This document shows, one piece after another, positions 36,042 to 39,003 of a stretch of DNA of 39,003 bases (the stretch's first letter is position 1; each line of letters starts with the position of its first letter). Position numbers and translations under genes: made by a program. The notes beneath the pieces are model-generated. The model was given only the letters and a program-made list of their open reading frames with translations. It had not been told where the DNA came from and made no database searches. This DNA comes from Colwellia sp. (GTDB taxonomy: Bacteria > Pseudomonadota > Gammaproteobacteria > Enterobacterales > Alteromonadaceae), in NCBI GenBank assembly GCA_029938115.1, contig JAPYOP010000007.1, forward strand, positions 1 to 39,003, written 5' to 3'.

Positions 36042-36070
36042 ATTAAAAATCATGCGTCGACCTAAGTCAA
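36042..36070 (-). promoter_or_regulatory. Putative promoter for the GGDEF-EAL sensor gene
   Basis: On the minus strand TTGACT (36065-36070) and TTTAAT (36042-36047) are 17 bp apart, each a five-of-six match to the consensus. The resulting leader would be about 165 bases. The leader (35869-36035) is very AT-rich, and I see no riboswitch-like structure in it. Confidence 0.4.
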
Positions 36071-36131
36071 CTTTTGTTCGGTATTGAATTTTTAAGTTAT
36101 GCTATATTATATAAGCTTTATATCGGCAGAA

Positions 36132-38942
36132 TTAATGTTTTCTTTTGCTTTTTTTAATAAAATCATCATCTTCGATTATATTTTCGCCATTTAGCTCTGT
36201 TTTGATTTTTTTTGCTAGATCTAAATCATTTGTTGGCATTGAAGTGAGAATAAGTCTGTCAGGGTTAACCTTTGTCATTAATTGGTTTTTGATAAAGCTT
36301 TTAACTTGTTCAAACTCCAAAGATAGAATAGCACTCACTAGTTGTTCTTTATGAGCGAACTGTAGATCTTTATTACATATTGCAGCCCAAAAACGCTGGC
36401 TTTTTATTCTTAAATTATTGTCTTTTTCTTGTAATTGTCCCGCTAATCCATGAATAAGATGAGACCAGTTTTCATCATTAAGGTCTTTTAGCATTTCTAA
36501 ACTATTGAGAATAAAATCATCAATGGCTTTAGTTAATGATATTGCGTCTGTATGCGGAGATTGAATATAGAAGGCAATGCCAGGGTAACGATTTACTGGC
36601 ACATATCCAACGCCAACTAAATAACCATACTGCTTCTCGGTGCGCATCTCTTGAAAAAACAACGGCGATAAAAGGTGGCTAGTTACCATGGTTAAAGCTA
36701 TTAATTCATCGTCTCTTGTTGGTAGTGGCATGTACACCACTGCTGCGTGATCATGCTCAGGTATTGTATGCGGTAATAGCAATGTGCCTTTACCGACTAT
36801 ATCAATTACAGGACATTGCACGAAGTTTTCATTGCTGTAATTTTGGTTAAATGCATCTTTGATATTAGCGACTATCTTGTTAGCGTGTTCAAAAAGCCAG
36901 TTGCCGTGAATTAGAACTTCAAGGGTTATTTTCTCAAAAAGATGCTTGCTAAAAGCTTGGTATTGAGAAAAAGTAATGTTATTCAAAGCCGTTGCTAATT
37001 CATCAGAACTGGGGTTATTTGGCTGCATTATTGAACTAAGCGTTGAAAATAGCTGTGAAATAGATTTACTTTTGTCACTATTTTGCCAGTGCTGAATTAA
37101 CTGCTGTTTAAACAAATCAAAATCACCGTTGTTGATATCATGATGTTTCAATCGGTATAAAAGTTTTTCTAATAATTTGGTCTGGTTTTCACTAATACCA
37201 GAAATTTGTAAAGTTATACCTCCTTGGTGAGCATATAAATGATAGTGGATACAAGCTAGTTCTGCATCGTAGTTTTCTTCAACGACTGTATTGGTATATA
37301 AATCTACAAATAAGCGTGTCATCGCAATATTTTCAACGCTTTTTATTGAGTAGGGGGAATCAATGCCAAGATATATATAGCCTTTAGGTACTTTAAACGT
37401 TGTATCTTGCTTATACCAAACGACTAAACCGCTTGAATTTTCAATTTTTGTTGGTAATTCATTTTCAGAAGCATTATCAAAAACGTGTGGTTTGCCTGTG
37501 ATATAAGGATTTGATTCAGGTAAGAATAGGGCACTGTTTGTTCTGTAATTTGTACTGCTAGGTGTTGATAGTTCATGCCATAAGGCTAGTTTGTCAGCTG
37601 AAATAGCACTAACTTGATAAGGCACTTGATACCAAAAACTTGTTTTAGAGAAGTTATTATTCTGGCTAACATGAATAACTCGAACATTGTCTGCATTTAA
37701 GTAATCTAGTAAGTGAGTGACGTGTTCATCATTCATGCCAGACATTATATAGTCACCAAAAATATAATCTTCACATGGGTAATGCTGCATATTGATTACG
37801 AGTTGGCTAATATTATCTAGTGGGCTAGTTTTTTCATGATAAGTAAAAGACAACTCTGCGATGGCTTGTTTTTCTTGATAATAATATTGAGGGAGTTTTG
37901 CCGATTTTAATAAACCGATATAAGAAAAAATGACACTTATAATATCATCAATATGATTTTCACCTAGTTCAGTTAAACTAATACTGATATTAAAGTCTTT
38001 AAAATTAGAGCCATTTATACCCGAGCCAGCAGTTAAACCCATTGCCCATTGCTCATGCTTTAGTTTTGCTAAAATACTACCACTGCCTTCGTGACCAATT
38101 AAATAAGCCAAAATAGACTCGGGTTTATCTTGGTAATATTTATCAATGCTTTCCATCGCAAAACTAACAATCAATTGATGCTCATTTTTTACAGGGTGTA
38201 CATCAATATATATGCTTTGATGTTCGGGTAAATATAAAGGCTCAGTGATCGACTCTAATGTTTTGTCATTATTTTTGATTTCACTAAACATTTTTTTTGC
38301 TAAGTTTTCTAATTCAGCCAATGATTGTGGACCTTCCATGGCCAGAGTCATGTAACTTGCTTGATAATAACACTCAAAAAACGCTCTAACTTCTTTACTA
38401 ATACTTTGTCCATTTCTATCTGCAAGGGTGTCTATATTACCAACAGAAAATTGTGAAAAAGGGTGTTTTTGATTGATTGTTTCTTTATGAACATCATACA
38501 AACGGCGAACATCGTCTTTAAGTTTTAATTTAAATTCAGCTTCGATATTTTTTCGCTCTTTAGTGATAAATTCATCGGCTAATAAAGGTGAAATGAAAAA
38601 TTGGCTAAAACGATCTAGTGCTTCATTAAAATGTTGATGATGAATATCGAAATAAAAGCAGGTGTGCTCAGTTGCTGTCCAAGCATTGTTGCTGCCGCCA
38701 TGTTGACTTATAAATTTTTGGTATTCACTGCCATCAGGGTATTTATCTGTTCCTAAAAACAACATATGCTCAAGAAAATGTGCTAATCCTTGTCTGTCTT
38801 CAGGATCATTAAAGTGTCCAGCATTAACTGCCAATGCAGCGGCACACTTGTCTGTTTCTTTATTATGAACTAACAAAACCCGTAAACCATTATCCAAGGT
38901 AAGAGATTGATATTTTTTAAAATCATTTGGACTTTGCTTCAA
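36132..38942 (-). CDS. Insulinase-family (M16) zinc metalloprotease, pitrilysin-like
   Basis: A 936-residue M16 peptidase related to pitrilysin and insulysin, which degrade oligopeptides inside a closed chamber. The inverted zinc motif HFLEH (55-59) is intact, and the third ligand is probably Glu136 in NIEAEF, at the expected distance. Other family marks are GTDKYPDGSEYQKFISQHGG and the C-terminal-half segment EMRTEKQYGYLVGVGYVPV. Unlike E. coli PtrA there is no signal peptide, so it is probably cytosolic. Translation starts at TTG 38942 behind AGGAG at seven-base spacing. An ATG within that spacing runs straight into a stop (ATG CAT TGA) and cannot be the start. Confidence 0.93.
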   Translation of the reverse strand: MKQSPNDFKKYQSLTLDNGLRVLLVHNKETDKCAAALAVNAGHFNDPEDRQGLAHFLEHMLFLGTDKYPDGSEYQKFISQHGGSNNAWTATEHTCFYFDIHHQHFNEALDRFSQFFISPLLADEFITKERKNIEAEFKLKLKDDVRRLYDVHKETINQKHPFSQFSVGNIDTLADRNGQSISKEVRAFFECYYQASYMTLAMEGPQSLAELENLAKKMFSEIKNNDKTLESITEPLYLPEHQSIYIDVHPVKNEHQLIVSFAMESIDKYYQDKPESILAYLIGHEGSGSILAKLKHEQWAMGLTAGSGINGSNFKDFNISISLTELGENHIDDIISVIFSYIGLLKSAKLPQYYYQEKQAIAELSFTYHEKTSPLDNISQLVINMQHYPCEDYIFGDYIMSGMNDEHVTHLLDYLNADNVRVIHVSQNNNFSKTSFWYQVPYQVSAISADKLALWHELSTPSSTNYRTNSALFLPESNPYITGKPHVFDNASENELPTKIENSSGLVVWYKQDTTFKVPKGYIYLGIDSPYSIKSVENIAMTRLFVDLYTNTVVEENYDAELACIHYHLYAHQGGITLQISGISENQTKLLEKLLYRLKHHDINNGDFDLFKQQLIQHWQNSDKSKSISQLFSTLSSIMQPNNPSSDELATALNNITFSQYQAFSKHLFEKITLEVLIHGNWLFEHANKIVANIKDAFNQNYSNENFVQCPVIDIVGKGTLLLPHTIPEHDHAAVVYMPLPTRDDELIALTMVTSHLLSPLFFQEMRTEKQYGYLVGVGYVPVNRYPGIAFYIQSPHTDAISLTKAIDDFILNSLEMLKDLNDENWSHLIHGLAGQLQEKDNNLRIKSQRFWAAICNKDLQFAHKEQLVSAILSLEFEQVKSFIKNQLMTKVNPDRLILTSMPTNDLDLAKKIKTELNGENIIEDDDFIKKSKRKH

Positions 38943-38989
38943 TGCATGGCTCCTGAACTTGACAGCGAAAACTATTGAAAAGCTTTCTG

Positions 38990-38995
38990 ATTATA
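38990..38995 (-). promoter_or_regulatory. Candidate -10 box for the M16 protease gene
   Basis: TATAAT on the minus strand, about 48 bp before the TTG start. The matching -35 box would fall outside the window, so the call is tentative. Confidence 0.35.
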
Positions 38996-39003
38996 ATAGG
39001 TTA

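Overview
The window looks like chromosomal DNA from an AT-rich marine gammaproteobacterium of the order Alteromonadales, most likely Colwellia or a close relative. This is inferred from the low GC content, the protein sequences (Mfd, CysDN, FadIJ and PutP are clearly gammaproteobacterial), the frequent TTG starts behind good Shine-Dalgarno sites, and the GTNNCGA-type heptamer repeats. There are no rRNA or tRNA genes, no CRISPR array, no insertion sequence and no prophage.

Layout. (1) 1-5.3 kb, minus strand: mfd, then a CsiV-like envelope protein gene, with a heptamer tandem array just past its stop. (2) 5.4-5.8 kb: a small exported helix-hairpin-helix protein with its own terminator. (3) 5.9-12.8 kb, plus strand: a compact sulfate-activation operon, cysD-cysN-SLC13 permease-cysC-DHH phosphoesterase-galE. 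It covers uptake, APS and PAPS synthesis and possibly PAP disposal, and ends at a strong terminator. (4) 12.9-14.1 kb, minus: an EAL-HDOD signalling protein. (5) 14.2-17.4 kb, plus: a 36-residue membrane peptide, putP and selO. (6) 17.5-26.2 kb, minus: eight tightly packed genes, MoxR-DUF58-DUF4381-BatA-BatB/C-BatD-ECF sigma-DUF3379. (7) 26.4-30.1 kb, plus: fadI-fadJ behind a perfect FadR-type palindrome. (8) 30.1-31.3 kb: an accessory stretch with palindromes, a small membrane protein gene, and a two-gene minus-strand unit. The first gene of that unit encodes a small basic protein made of identical nonapeptide repeats, and the second a 36-residue peptide. (9) 31.3-38.9 kb, minus: a very large membrane sensor with intact GGDEF and EAL domains, then an M16 metalloprotease.

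Most of the window is ordinary core metabolism. The most novel part is the repeat protein and its downstream peptide at 30713-31067. The nine-residue unit is kept exactly while five of its nine codons vary, and every variation is synonymous. Other points worth following are the DHH protein coupled to cysC, the membrane peptide in front of putP, a heptamer-repeat expansion read in frame inside fadJ, and an ECF sigma/anti-sigma pair built into a MoxR-Bat operon. Identifications rest on reading motifs by eye; no database search was run.
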